A DNA stretch of 17,032 bases from Nitrospinota bacterium (lineage in GTDB: Bacteria; Nitrospirota; Thermodesulfovibrionia; Thermodesulfovibrionales; UBA1546). Both the position numbers and the translations under genes were made by a program. Location of the stretch: positions 1 through 17,032 of the forward strand of contig JAHILQ010000012.1 of the NCBI GenBank assembly GCA_018896985.1, written 5' to 3'. Below the pieces are notes generated by a model that ran no database searches, was not told the DNA's origin, and was given only the letters and a program-made list of their open reading frames with translations. The number at the start of each line of letters is the position of its first letter. Positions within the stretch are counted from its first letter, which is position 1. Shown here in pieces: positions 7,220 to 14,417 of this stretch.

Positions 7220-7903
7220 ATGAGTAAACGTAATTCTATCCCTAAGAAAATTGAGAAACTGCTATTTCAGGAAGTGGGTAGCCGTTGTCCTGTGTGTGGG
7301 CAGATTGATGTTACCACTCTTACCATTCATCACATTGAACAGTATGCCACAAATCCTATGCATCATCCATCTACGATGATAGTCCTCTGTGCTAACTGTC
7401 ACGCTAAAGCTGATCGTGGTGAAATAAGTAAGGCAATGTTATATGACATTAAGAAGAAAGCCAACATAGTGTCACCTAAAAGTTCTACCAGATCGAAAAT
7501 TAATGTAAAAGGTGTTGCTAATGTAGTAGGAGAAAATGTGCATATCGGGGGCGATGTTCGGATTAACGTTCATACAGGTAAGAAACGTTTAACAAAGCCT
7601 ATTATTCCTGGGTCTGTATCTGAGGATGTCAGAAAAATAGGATACTTGGAATATCTTGTAAAAAGATACAATGAATTCAAAAAATGGGAGTGTGAAAGCA
7701 AAGGGCAGGAGATGAAGTATTTTCTGATTCGGAGAGCCTATGAGGGAGAGTTGAAGTATCAAGTAAAAGACACCCCTCTTAATTTATTTGAAGATGCCGT
7801 AAATTTCTTACAGAGACGCATAGCAAATACAATGCTCGGAAGAATTAAGAATAAGGCTGGAGCACGGCTATATAGTGATTTCGAGAATTTTGATAAAAAG
7901 TGA
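7220..7903 (+). CDS. HNH endonuclease domain protein
   Basis: The N-terminal 70 residues form an HNH nuclease with its zinc knuckle: Cys23-x2-Cys26, the catalytic His37-His38-Ile, and Cys57-x-Asn59-Cys60-His61. The middle (about 93-120) is a glycine/valine/asparagine-rich run (VKGVANVVGENVHIGGDVRINV) like the beta repeats seen between HNH and C-terminal domains in related proteins. The last ~90 residues (KIGYLEYLVKRYNEFKKW ... LQRRIANTMLGRI) form a helical domain I recognise from HNH proteins and from other accessory proteins, with no assigned role. It probably cuts DNA. Its position beside an R-M gene suggests restriction or phage defence, which is inference. The gene is AT-rich relative to the core genes. 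It starts 24 bases after the truncated nuclease; its own Shine-Dalgarno (GAGAAG) is moderate. Confidence 0.83.
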   Translation: MSKRNSIPKKIEKLLFQEVGSRCPVCGQIDVTTLTIHHIEQYATNPMHHPSTMIVLCANCHAKADRGEISKAMLYDIKKKANIVSPKSSTRSKINVKGVANVVGENVHIGGDVRINVHTGKKRLTKPIIPGSVSEDVRKIGYLEYLVKRYNEFKKWECESKGQEMKYFLIRRAYEGELKYQVKDTPLNLFEDAVNFLQRRIANTMLGRIKNKAGARLYSDFENFDKK

Positions 7904-7904
7904 G

Positions 7905-7950
7905 GTCATTGGGGTAAAGGTCATTGTCATTGGGGTCGGGCTTTCGTTTA
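7905..7950. repeat. Imperfect direct repeat GTCATTGGGGT between HNH and toxin-antitoxin genes
   Basis: Just after the HNH stop, GGTCATTGGGGT and then GTCATTGGGGTCGGGCTTTCG appear in tandem with a shortened copy (GGTCATT) between them. The string TTGGGGTCGGGCTTTC resembles sequences I associate with the ends of REP-associated IS200-type transposon neighbourhoods, but no transposase is present. It may be a residual end of such an element or a dispersed repeat. Confidence 0.35.
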
Positions 7951-7987
7951 TGCCTTTAACATCTTCCTGAAATCTCGGCTCGGATAC

Positions 7988-7996
7988 TGGTAAGAT
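7988..7996 (+). promoter_or_regulatory. Possible extended -10 promoter of the toxin-antitoxin pair
   Basis: TGGTAAGAT is an extended -10 type element (TG, one base, then TAAGAT, four of six to consensus), 30 bases before the antitoxin ATG. No convincing -35 box lies upstream. Confidence 0.25.
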
Positions 7997-8025
7997 ATAG
8001 ACAAGACAATTAAAGGAGGCAATAT

Positions 8026-8250
8026 ATGAAAGCCGTAAAAAAACTTATCGAAGTCGAGAGAGATAAGAGCGTAACCGTCAGACCGCTCCCTTTTAAACCC
8101 GGAAGCAAGGTTGAGGTTATTGTGTTTCCCGCAAAGGAGTGGGAAGATATTTTTGGCTACATGGATGAGGTAGCCAAGAGTAAAAAGATTGCTCCAATGA
8201 GCATGAAAGAGGTTGAAAGAATAGTTCGTGAGGTTAGGAAGAGCAGGTGA
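8026..8250 (+). CDS. Antitoxin of a PIN-type toxin-antitoxin pair (putative)
   Basis: A 74-residue protein with a beta-rich first half (TVRPLPFKPGSKVEVIVFP), as in AbrB/SpoVT-like or related antitoxin N-termini, and a helical, basic second half (MSMKEVERIVREVRKSR) that could grip the toxin. It has the best Shine-Dalgarno in the region, AGGAGG at 8014-8019, six bases from the ATG, suiting an antitoxin made in excess. Its TGA overlaps the toxin GTG in GTGA, so the two are translationally coupled. The antitoxin call rests mainly on size, gene order and coupling to a PIN gene, not on a clear family motif. Such antitoxins usually bind and repress their own promoter. Confidence 0.7.
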   Translation: MKAVKKLIEVERDKSVTVRPLPFKPGSKVEVIVFPAKEWEDIFGYMDEVAKSKKIAPMSMKEVERIVREVRKSR

Positions 8251-8651
8251 AAGAAACACTTATCTTTGACACGAATGTCCTGATATCTGGATACTTGTGG
8301 AAGGGAAAACCCCGTCAGGCATTAAAGCTTGTCAAATCTGCAAAGTTAAGACTGTTGACCTGCAAAAAAACAATAGATGAGCTTGTCAGGGTTTTATCAA
8401 AGAAGTTCGGGCTTGATGCCGTTGAAATATATCGTGTGGTTTTAGACCTCGAAAGCGTGGGAAAGAATATTGATGTAATTTCAAAAGACCATCCTATAAA
8501 TGATGACCCTTCGGATAATGTATTTATAAATCTTGCGATAGACGGAAATGCAAGGCTTATTGTGAGCGGTGACTCACACCTGCTGAAGCTTAAAAGTTAT
8601 GGGGGAATTGAAATAATTACCGTAGATGAGTTTGTAAGGAGATACTCGTAG
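8247..8651 (+). CDS. PIN-domain ribonuclease toxin
   Basis: A complete PIN domain of 134 residues, probably a magnesium-dependent RNase that stops translation when released from its antitoxin. The acidic active-site residues are visible: Asp8 in FDTNVLISG, Glu45 in TIDELVRVL, Asp90 in DDPSDNVFINLAI and Asp109 in SGDSHLL. The pattern DTNVLISG ... DDPSDN ... SGDxHLL fits the COG1569 group of putative PIN toxins rather than VapC proper. It starts at a GTG that overlaps the antitoxin stop by four bases, behind AGGAAG. It ends the accessory block. Confidence 0.88.
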   Translation: MKETLIFDTNVLISGYLWKGKPRQALKLVKSAKLRLLTCKKTIDELVRVLSKKFGLDAVEIYRVVLDLESVGKNIDVISKDHPINDDPSDNVFINLAIDGNARLIVSGDSHLLKLKSYGGIEIITVDEFVRRYS

Positions 8652-8713
8652 AAAGCAAAGCTGATGTCTCTTACTGTTAACGAACCAATGATAAATAATC
8701 TTTTGAAATAGCC

Positions 8714-9805
8714 ATGCTTAACGAAAAGGCATTAAAGACCTACCTTAAGAAGAAATTCAGGGGTGTTACGCAGATAAAAATCAGAAAGCTCGGTTCCGGT
8801 GTTCATGGCGCTGGCTTTCTCATAGAAATCAAAAAAAAGAAAGGGGCTGAATCTTATGTCGTAAAAACCCTCGTACCTGAAGATTTCGGGCATGACTATC
8901 CTTCTGACAGGGCTGGCATATTCCTTCTTGACCTTGATGAATACAAAAATCTTCCAAAGCATGTAAGGGCTGTTGATGTTCTCGCTGAATTGAAAAACGG
9001 TTCAATAAAATCTATCGGCGGCGGCAAAGAATATTATCTTCTTATGGAGAAGGCTGAAGGCAGGCATTATTTCAATGACCTTAATGAATTTGCAGGCAAG
9101 AAAAAGCTTGATACCTCTGATATTGAAAAGATAAAGGCAATGGCATCTTATCTTGCTGAGATTCATTCAACAAAAAAAGAGTCAAAGACACTTTACTGGA
9201 GGAAGTTGAGAGATACAGTCGGTCACGGCGAGTGCCTTATGGGTGTTTTTGATACATATCCTGATGGGTCGCTTTCTTATAATGAGATGTCCGGCATAAT
9301 CAAAAAATCAGTGGACTGGATTTATAAGTTAAAGCCTAAATATAAGAGGCTTTCCCATATTCACGGAGACTTCCATCCAGGGAATATATGGTTTAGAACT
9401 GAAAATTCAAAATTCAAAATTCAAAATTCAAAACTTCGGACAATAAACTCCGAACTTGACTTTATTCTGCTTGACAGGAGCCGCGGGCCGTGGGGAGAGC
9501 CTGCTGATGATGTTACAGCCCTCGCAATAAACTATATATTCTTCTCCATCAAAAAGCATAATGACATTGTCGGACCGTATCTTGAAGGGCTCAAATTATT
9601 TTTTAATGAATATGTGAGATTATCTGGAGACGATGAGATTTATGAAATGCTTGCGCCGTTTTTTGCGTTCAGGGGCGCTGTTGTTGCAAATCCTGTGTTC
9701 TATCCCGAAGTGACACCTAAACAGCGCAAGATGATATTCAGATTTGTCCACAGTGTTTTAGACTCTGAGAGATTTAATATAGAAAATGTCAGGAATCTTA
9801 TTTAG
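8714..9805 (+). CDS. Aminoglycoside phosphotransferase (APH)-family kinase with in-frame repeat insert
   Basis: A protein-kinase-like fold small-molecule kinase. It shows the catalytic loop HGDFHPGN (217-224, base Asp219) and the metal-binding LLDRSRGPWGEPADDV with Asp254. The N-terminal lobe has the GSGVHGAGFLIEI loop and a VVKTL lysine. Length 363 fits the family with a small excess. The substrate is unknown; resistance to aminoglycosides should not be assumed, as many chromosomal members phosphorylate choline, homoserine, fructosamines or sugars. Between the two motifs lies a low-complexity stretch (ENSKFKIQNSKLRTINSEL) encoded by a heptamer repeat and a hairpin, absent from relatives as I recall them. 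The ATG has no clear Shine-Dalgarno. It follows the toxin gene by 62 bases with nothing recognisable between, and precedes serA by 92 bases. Confidence 0.85.
   Translation: MLNEKALKTYLKKKFRGVTQIKIRKLGSGVHGAGFLIEIKKKKGAESYVVKTLVPEDFGHDYPSDRAGIFLLDLDEYKNLPKHVRAVDVLAELKNGSIKSIGGGKEYYLLMEKAEGRHYFNDLNEFAGKKKLDTSDIEKIKAMASYLAEIHSTKKESKTLYWRKLRDTVGHGECLMGVFDTYPDGSLSYNEMSGIIKKSVDWIYKLKPKYKRLSHIHGDFHPGNIWFRTENSKFKIQNSKLRTINSELDFILLDRSRGPWGEPADDVTALAINYIFFSIKKHNDIVGPYLEGLKLFFNEYVRLSGDDEIYEMLAPFFAFRGAVVANPVFYPEVTPKQRKMIFRFVHSVLDSERFNIENVRNLI
9402..9454 (+). repeat. Heptamer array plus hairpin inserted in frame in the APH-family gene
   Basis: Four perfect copies of AAAATTC (9402-9429) are followed by AAAAC and an inverted repeat TTCGGA (9435-9440) / TCCGAA (9449-9454) around an 8-base loop. 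AAAATTC arrays followed by CCGAAC-type ends are a dispersed-repeat style I recall from intergenic regions of other bacteria. Here the repeat is translated, placing extra residues between HGDFHPGN and the LLDRSR motif. Confidence 0.7.
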
Positions 9806-9831
9806 CGTCTAAAGCTCACAGAATCTTGCCC

Positions 9832-9860
9832 TTGTCAAGGTTTTTACTGCTGTGTTATCC
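9832..9860 (+). promoter_or_regulatory. Candidate promoter of serA
   Basis: TTGTCA (9832-9837), a 17-base spacer, and TTATCC (9855-9860) give a plausible sigma70 promoter with a weak -10 box. An 11-base palindrome CCTTGTCAAGG (9830-9840) covers the -35 box and could be an operator half or simply chance. The predicted leader is about 30 bases and contains the serA Shine-Dalgarno. Confidence 0.4.
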
Positions 9861-9897
9861 TTAAGAGTTTAAAAGGCTATAAATTTGTGGAGGGAAG

Positions 9898-11475
9898 ATG
9901 AAGGTTCTGGTAAGCGACAAGATCTCGGATAAAGGAGTTGAAATACTTAAGAAGGCAGGTCTTGATGTTGATGTTAAAACAGGCATGAAACCTGAGGAAC
10001 TCAAGGCATGCATAGGTGAATATCACGGTCTTGTTATCAGGAGCGCTACAAGGGTCACAGCAGATATTATTGAGGCTGCAAAAAATCTTAAGGTAATAGG
10101 CAGGGCTGGTTCGGGTCTTGATAATGTGGACAAAGCTGTTGCGTCAAAAAAAGGGATTGTTGTAATGAATACGCCGGGAGGCAATACGATTACAACAGCA
10201 GAGCATACAATTGCCCTTTTGTTTTCACTTGCGAGAATGGTTCCACAGGCAACTGCTTCTATGAAGACAGGGAAATGGGAAAAGAAAAGATTTATGGGGG
10301 TTGAACTCTTCAACAAAACTCTCGGCATTATAGGCCTCGGCAGCATCGGCAATCAGGTTGCTAAAAAGGCACAGGGGCTTGAGATGGTTGTGGTAGCGTA
10401 TGACCCGTTTCTCAGCGATGACAGGGCAAAGGCGCTTGGAGTAGAAAAGGTTCCGCTTGATGAACTTTTCAGCAGGTCTGATTTCATTACAATACATACG
10501 CCTCTGACCCCTGAAACAAGGAACCTCATAAATTCAGAAACCATCAGGAAAATGAAAAATGGGGTCAGGATTATCAACTGCGCAAGGGGAGGAATAATAA
10601 ACGAGAAGGATCTGTATGAGGCGTTGAAAAGCGGCAGGGTTGCAGGCGCTGCGCTTGATGTCTTTGAAAAAGAGCCTCCTGAGGATTTTTCACTGATAGG
10701 GCTTGATAATGTAATATGCACGCCGCATCTTGGCGCAGCTACAGAAGAGGCTCAGGAAAATGTTGCAATTGCAGTTGCGGAACAGATTGCAGACTACCTT
10801 GTGCGCGGCACAATAAGAAACGCTGTGAATTTCCCTTCTATCCCTGCGGATCAGGTGGCAAGGCTTCAGCCCTATCTGAATCTTGCTGAGAAACTCGGGA
10901 GTTTTGCCGCGCAGGTGTTTGAGGGCGGCATTACCGAAGTTACGATAGAATATATGGGAGATGTTTCGGAGCTTAATACTGCTCCTGTTACAATAGCGGC
11001 ATTAAAAGGACTACTCACGCCTATACTGGAAGAGACAGTGAATTTCGTTAATGCTCCTTTTATTGCCAAGGAGCGCGGCATAGAGGTCAAGGAGACGAAG
11101 AGCGCTTGGGCAGGCGATTACCAGAGCATGCTTGCCTTAAGAATAAAGGCAAAAGATAAGGAGAGGTATTTCGCAGGCACATTGTTCAGCAAGAAAGACC
11201 CGAGGATTGTGCAGATAGATAACTTTGCAGTGGAGATAGTGCCTGAAGGGATAATGCTGCTTATATATAATGTGGATAAGCCGGGAGTAATCGGGAATCT
11301 GGGTTCATTCTTTGGCAAGAACAATATCAATATAGCCCGTATGCATTTTGGAAGGGAGAGCGTCGGAGGCACGGCAATATCTGTCATTAGCATTGATTCT
11401 CCTGTAACATCTCGTCACCTTGATGAGATAAGAAAGATGCCAAATATCCTTTCTGTAAAGGTGCTGAACCTGTAG
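9898..11475 (+). CDS. serA: D-3-phosphoglycerate dehydrogenase (long form)
   Basis: Oxidises 3-phosphoglycerate with NAD+, the committed step of serine synthesis, in the cytoplasm. The N-terminal catalytic and NAD-binding domains show NTPGGNTITTAEHTIALLFSLAR, the Rossmann GLGSIG at 146-151, NCARGGIINEKDL, and PHLGAATEEAQENVA carrying the catalytic His. A long intervening (ASB) domain follows, and the C-terminus is an ACT domain (LLIYNVDKPGVIGNLGSFFGKNNINIARMHFGR) that usually mediates serine feedback in this enzyme form. At 525 residues it is the standard long form found in Nitrospirota, Firmicutes, cyanobacteria and others. GGAGGGA sits just before the ATG. Its own promoter is likely. It is separated from purA by 115 bases containing a GC-rich palindrome. 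Confidence 0.97.
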   Translation: MKVLVSDKISDKGVEILKKAGLDVDVKTGMKPEELKACIGEYHGLVIRSATRVTADIIEAAKNLKVIGRAGSGLDNVDKAVASKKGIVVMNTPGGNTITTAEHTIALLFSLARMVPQATASMKTGKWEKKRFMGVELFNKTLGIIGLGSIGNQVAKKAQGLEMVVVAYDPFLSDDRAKALGVEKVPLDELFSRSDFITIHTPLTPETRNLINSETIRKMKNGVRIINCARGGIINEKDLYEALKSGRVAGAALDVFEKEPPEDFSLIGLDNVICTPHLGAATEEAQENVAIAVAEQIADYLVRGTIRNAVNFPSIPADQVARLQPYLNLAEKLGSFAAQVFEGGITEVTIEYMGDVSELNTAPVTIAALKGLLTPILEETVNFVNAPFIAKERGIEVKETKSAWAGDYQSMLALRIKAKDKERYFAGTLFSKKDPRIVQIDNFAVEIVPEGIMLLIYNVDKPGVIGNLGSFFGKNNINIARMHFGRESVGGTAISVISIDSPVTSRHLDEIRKMPNILSVKVLNL

Positions 11476-11531
11476 CCTATGCTATAGAAGCAATTGCATA
11501 TAAACTTATTTTAAGATTAAGGAGAAAATAT

Positions 11532-11577
11532 AATCCCCTCTCGCCCCCCTTTACTAAAGGGGGGGATGGGGGGGATT
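11532..11577. repeat. GC-rich palindromic repeat just upstream of purA
   Basis: Inner arms CCCCCCTTT (11544-11552) and AAAGGGGGG (11556-11564) enclose ACT; outer arms AATCCCC (11532-11538) and GGGGATT (11571-11577) also pair. This looks like a dispersed repeat of the CCCCCTTTA-TAAAGGGGG type seen between genes in many genomes. A TATAAT lies at its left edge (11529-11534). It ends 13 bases before the purA ATG, so in mRNA it could form a strong hairpin near the ribosome site. No T-run follows, arguing against a terminator. Confidence 0.75.
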
Positions 11578-11590
11578 AAAAGAGGATAAA

Positions 11591-12877
11591 ATGTCTGTTG
11601 TAGTGATAGTTGGCGCCCAATGGGGCGATGAAGGCAAGGGAAAGATTGTTGATGTGCTCACGGAAAAAGCCGACGCCGTTGCCCGGTATCAGGGAGGCCA
11701 TAATGCAGGGCACACCGTTGTAATAAACAATGAAAAATTTGTTCTTCATATCATCCCTTCCGGAATTCTTCATAATGGGAAGGCCTGCATAATCGGCAAC
11801 GGAGTTGTTGTTGACCCGAAGTCCCTGATTGAAGAAATGGACGGGTTGATAAAACGCGGGATTGAAGCAGGGGAAAATCTTTTTTTGAGCAGAAGCGCCC
11901 ACCTGATAATGCCGTATCATGCTGCAATTGAGAGAGAGCAGGAAAGGCTTAAGGGCTCAAAAAAAATCGGGACAACAGGCAAAGGAATAGGGCCTGCCTA
12001 TGTTGACAAGACAGCAAGGACAGGAATAAGGGCAGGCGAATTGCTTTATCCTGATGTATTCAAGGAAAAACTTAAAAACAATCTTGTAGGCATTAACCAC
12101 CTCCTTAAGGCTCTCTATAATGCCCCTGCATTTGATTTAGATGCTATTTACAGCGAATACATGAGATACGCAGAGAGGCTTTCAGGACACATTACTGACA
12201 CTGATGTAATCGTCAACAGGATGATTGATGAAAATAAAAACCTGCTATTTGAAGGCGCGCAGGGCACACTCCTTGATGTTGACCACGGCACATACCCGTA
12301 TGTCACATCCTCGAGCGCTGCTGCAGGAGGAGCATGCACAGGGCTTGGTGTCAGCCCAACAAAGATTTCCAGCGTTATCGGTATTGTTAAGGCTTACACT
12401 ACAAGAGTGGGTGAAGGTCCGTTCCCCACAGAGATAAAAGACTCCCTCGGAGAGAAGATAAGAGAAAAGGGCGGCGAATACGGAGCCACTACGGGAAGGC
12501 CGAGGAGATGCGGCTGGCTTGACATGGTGGCGTTACGATATGCTGCGAGGATAAACGGGTTCAGCGGGATTGTGCTGACAAAGCTTGATATACTTGACGG
12601 TCTTGAGAAGATTAAGATATGCACTGCGTACAGGTGTGAAGGCAGGCTCTATGAAGAATTCCCGAAGGAACTGAACATACTGGAAAAGTGCGAATCTGTT
12701 TATGAAGAGGTTAGCGGTTGGAAGGAAAATACAGGCGGAGTAAAGAGTTTTGAGAAACTTCCATCAGCAGCGCAGGCATATATCAAAGAGATAGAGCGTA
12801 TGCTTAATGTTAAAGTCCGGATCATCTCTTCAGGCCAGAAAAGGGATGAACTTATTATGCGCGGAGAAATATTCTGA
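11591..12877 (+). CDS. purA: Adenylosuccinate synthetase
   Basis: Joins IMP and aspartate using GTP to make adenylosuccinate, the first committed step to AMP. The N-terminal signature QWGDEGKGK is intact with catalytic Asp13, and His41 lies in GGHNAGHTVV, the same positions as in E. coli. The GIGPAYVDKTARTGIR, GAQGTLLDVDHGTYPYVTSS and TTGRPRRCGWLD motifs are all present. Length 428 is normal. The start is preceded by AGAGG. It heads a tight gene run: its TGA overlaps the ATG of the small zinc-ribbon gene by one base (TGATG), followed by comF, a PHP gene and a TPR gene. Confidence 0.98.
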   Translation: MSVVVIVGAQWGDEGKGKIVDVLTEKADAVARYQGGHNAGHTVVINNEKFVLHIIPSGILHNGKACIIGNGVVVDPKSLIEEMDGLIKRGIEAGENLFLSRSAHLIMPYHAAIEREQERLKGSKKIGTTGKGIGPAYVDKTARTGIRAGELLYPDVFKEKLKNNLVGINHLLKALYNAPAFDLDAIYSEYMRYAERLSGHITDTDVIVNRMIDENKNLLFEGAQGTLLDVDHGTYPYVTSSSAAAGGACTGLGVSPTKISSVIGIVKAYTTRVGEGPFPTEIKDSLGEKIREKGGEYGATTGRPRRCGWLDMVALRYAARINGFSGIVLTKLDILDGLEKIKICTAYRCEGRLYEEFPKELNILEKCESVYEEVSGWKENTGGVKSFEKLPSAAQAYIKEIERMLNVKVRIISSGQKRDELIMRGEIF

Positions 12878-13053
12878 TGTCAAAAAGACAATCTGGATCA
12901 CAGGAAAGTTTCAGCGCATCCCAGCTGCCTGAATACCTGATAATAACCTGCTTGGATTGTAGTGTTAAGAATAAAGTGGCTAGCAAAAAACTTTCATTAA
13001 ACCCGAGGTGCGGCAAGTGTGGGACACTCTTAAGAACAGAGGATATGCTGTAG
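12877..13053 (+). CDS. Small zinc-ribbon protein resembling the N-terminus of thioredoxin 2
   Basis: A 58-residue frame whose ATG overlaps the purA stop (TGATG) and which ends at TAG 13051-13053. After a polar start it reads LIITCLDCSVKNKVASKKLSLNPRCGKCGTLL: two CxxC pairs 18 residues apart, a zinc ribbon very like the N-terminal finger that precedes the thioredoxin domain in TrxC (pattern C-x2-C-x-K-N ... P-x-C-G-K-C). No thioredoxin domain follows, because the frame closes and comF begins in another frame. It may be a stand-alone zinc-binding protein or the remnant of a trxC gene. Stop-start overlap with purA and Cys spacing support real coding. It overlaps the assigned start of comF. Confidence 0.6.
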   Translation: MSKRQSGSQESFSASQLPEYLIITCLDCSVKNKVASKKLSLNPRCGKCGTLLRTEDML

Positions 13054-13742
13054 CCTCACAGCTGCTGAACTCAATCTATCCTTCAATATGCCCTTTGTGC
13101 AGTAACCTCTCTGACAGTCATCAGCATTCACCGATATGCACAAATTGCTGGAGCGGGATTAAGCGTTATTCAGGGCCTTCATGCCGGATATGCGCTGTTC
13201 CGTTGGTGTCGGTGTATTCCACTGTCTGCAAGGAATGTCTCACAAACGCACCTTCATTTTCCATGGTTCTAAATTATGGCATTTACTCCGATGCGCTGGC
13301 AGAGGCAATTAATCTGATGAAATTTTCAGGGCTGAGAAGGCTTGCTAATCCTATGGGAAAATTGTTTCTGAATCTTGAAATGCCTGAATGCGACGGCATA
13401 ATCCCTGTTCCTCTCAGCAAAAGCGCTCTCAGAGAAAGCGGGTTTAACCAGGCGCTTCTCATGGCAAAAGTAATCTCAAAAAAATTAAAGACGCCTCTTT
13501 ATATGGATATGCTCTTAAAAAGAAAGGACACTCTTCCGCAGGTAGGCTTAAGCGCTAAAGAGAGGATGAAAAATCTCAAAGGCGCATTTAAAACCAGCGG
13601 AAAAATAAACAAACTGAGACTGCTTCTTCTTGATGATGTAATGACAACAGGCGCAACAGCAAGAGAGTGTTCGAAGACATTAATGAGCGCCGGCGCAAAA
13701 GAGGTTATTGTTATTACTCTTGCACGGGCAGGCATGATATAG
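13008..13742 (+). CDS. comF: ComF family protein (phosphoribosyltransferase-like)
   Basis: ComF proteins aid natural transformation or DNA uptake. The N-terminus is cysteine-rich and likely binds zinc: CPLC 28-31, CTNC 44-47, CRIC 59-62 and CKEC 74-77. The C-terminal type I phosphoribosyltransferase domain has the PRPP loop LLLLDDVMTTGATARECSKTL starting at about Asp209, and IIPVPLSKSALRESGFNQALLMAK ahead of it. Total length 244 is typical. The start is uncertain: GTG 13008 and GTG 13017 are both inside the overlapping zinc-ribbon gene and lack a clear Shine-Dalgarno, and family similarity only becomes convincing from about residue 19 (QLLNSIYPSICPLC). No other transformation genes are in the window. 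Confidence 0.9.
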   Translation: MRQVWDTLKNRGYAVASQLLNSIYPSICPLCSNLSDSHQHSPICTNCWSGIKRYSGPSCRICAVPLVSVYSTVCKECLTNAPSFSMVLNYGIYSDALAEAINLMKFSGLRRLANPMGKLFLNLEMPECDGIIPVPLSKSALRESGFNQALLMAKVISKKLKTPLYMDMLLKRKDTLPQVGLSAKERMKNLKGAFKTSGKINKLRLLLLDDVMTTGATARECSKTLMSAGAKEVIVITLARAGMI

Positions 13743-13760
13743 TATCATATTGTCTCAGTT

Positions 13761-14417
13761 ATGATTGATCTGCATACACATAGTTTGTTCAGCGACGGAG
13801 AACTATTGCCTGCTGAATTGATACAAAGGGCATCTGTAATGGGTTACAAGGCTATTGCCATTACAGACCATGTTGACCAGTCAAATATTGATATTGTGAT
13901 ACCAAGGGTTGTAAAGGCGCTTAAAGCTTTAAAAGAGTTTATCTCAATCATAGCAATCCCCGGCGCTGAAATTACACATGTTCCGCCTGCGCTGATTCCT
14001 TCCATGGTTAAAGAGGCAAGACAGCTTGGCGCAAAGATAGTTATTGTTCACGGAGAGACAATAGCAGAACCCGTGGCAGAGGGGACAAACAGGGCGGCAA
14101 TAGAAGCAGGCGCTGACATAGTTTCGCATCCCGGCATTATCTCAACAGAAGACCTGCTCCTTGCAAAAGAGAAAGGTGTCGCTCTTGAGATTACATCAAG
14201 GAAAGGGCATTCGATCTCAAACGGGCATGTTGCAAAAGAGGCAATAAAATTCGGTGTTCACCTTGTAATAAATACAGACGCTCACAGCCCTGCTGATTTA
14301 ATAACCTATGAGACTGCGAAGAAGATACTGCTTTCTGCAGGGATAGACGAAAACCGTATAGAATCTGTTTTTGAGAATTCCAGGTCTCTTGTTGAAAAGG
14401 CTCTCAGGAGGGATTAA
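13761..14417 (+). CDS. PHP-domain phosphoesterase (histidinol-phosphatase / PolX C-terminal like)
   Basis: A metal-dependent phosphoesterase of the PHP family, 218 residues, made almost wholly of the domain. Metal ligands are visible in order: His5-x-His7 with Asp12 (DLHTHSLFSDGE), Asp36-His37 (ITDHVD), Glu70 (PGAEITH), His97 (IVIVHGET), His123 (IVSHPG), and Asp173-x-His175 (NTDAHS). Such stand-alone PHP proteins are often labelled histidinol phosphatase, but no his genes are present, so the substrate is unknown; a 3'-5' nuclease or phosphatase role is equally possible. It begins in the same frame as comF, 18 bases after its stop, with no evident Shine-Dalgarno, and ends in a one-base overlap with the next gene. 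Confidence 0.9.
   Translation: MIDLHTHSLFSDGELLPAELIQRASVMGYKAIAITDHVDQSNIDIVIPRVVKALKALKEFISIIAIPGAEITHVPPALIPSMVKEARQLGAKIVIVHGETIAEPVAEGTNRAAIEAGADIVSHPGIISTEDLLLAKEKGVALEITSRKGHSISNGHVAKEAIKFGVHLVINTDAHSPADLITYETAKKILLSAGIDENRIESVFENSRSLVEKALRRD

Noticed and set aside
8664..8711. A 15-codon frame (MSLTVNEPMINNLLK) between the PIN toxin and APH-family genes, ending two bases before the next ATG.
   Set aside because: No Shine-Dalgarno, no recognisable family, and a frame this short is expected by chance; translational coupling is possible but unsupported.
9825..9846. CTTG ... CAAGG followed by a T-run after the APH-family gene, as a possible terminator.
   Set aside because: The stem is only 4-5 bases, and the same bases are better explained as the -35 region of the serA promoter.
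10353..10721. Long antisense frames opposite serA, uvrC, purA and other core genes.
   Set aside because: They are shadows of strongly conserved genes, with serine/leucine/phenylalanine-rich translations and no family features.
11539..11577. GC-rich hairpin between serA and purA as a rho-independent terminator of serA.
   Set aside because: No T-run follows on either strand where needed; nested arms fit a dispersed palindromic repeat better.
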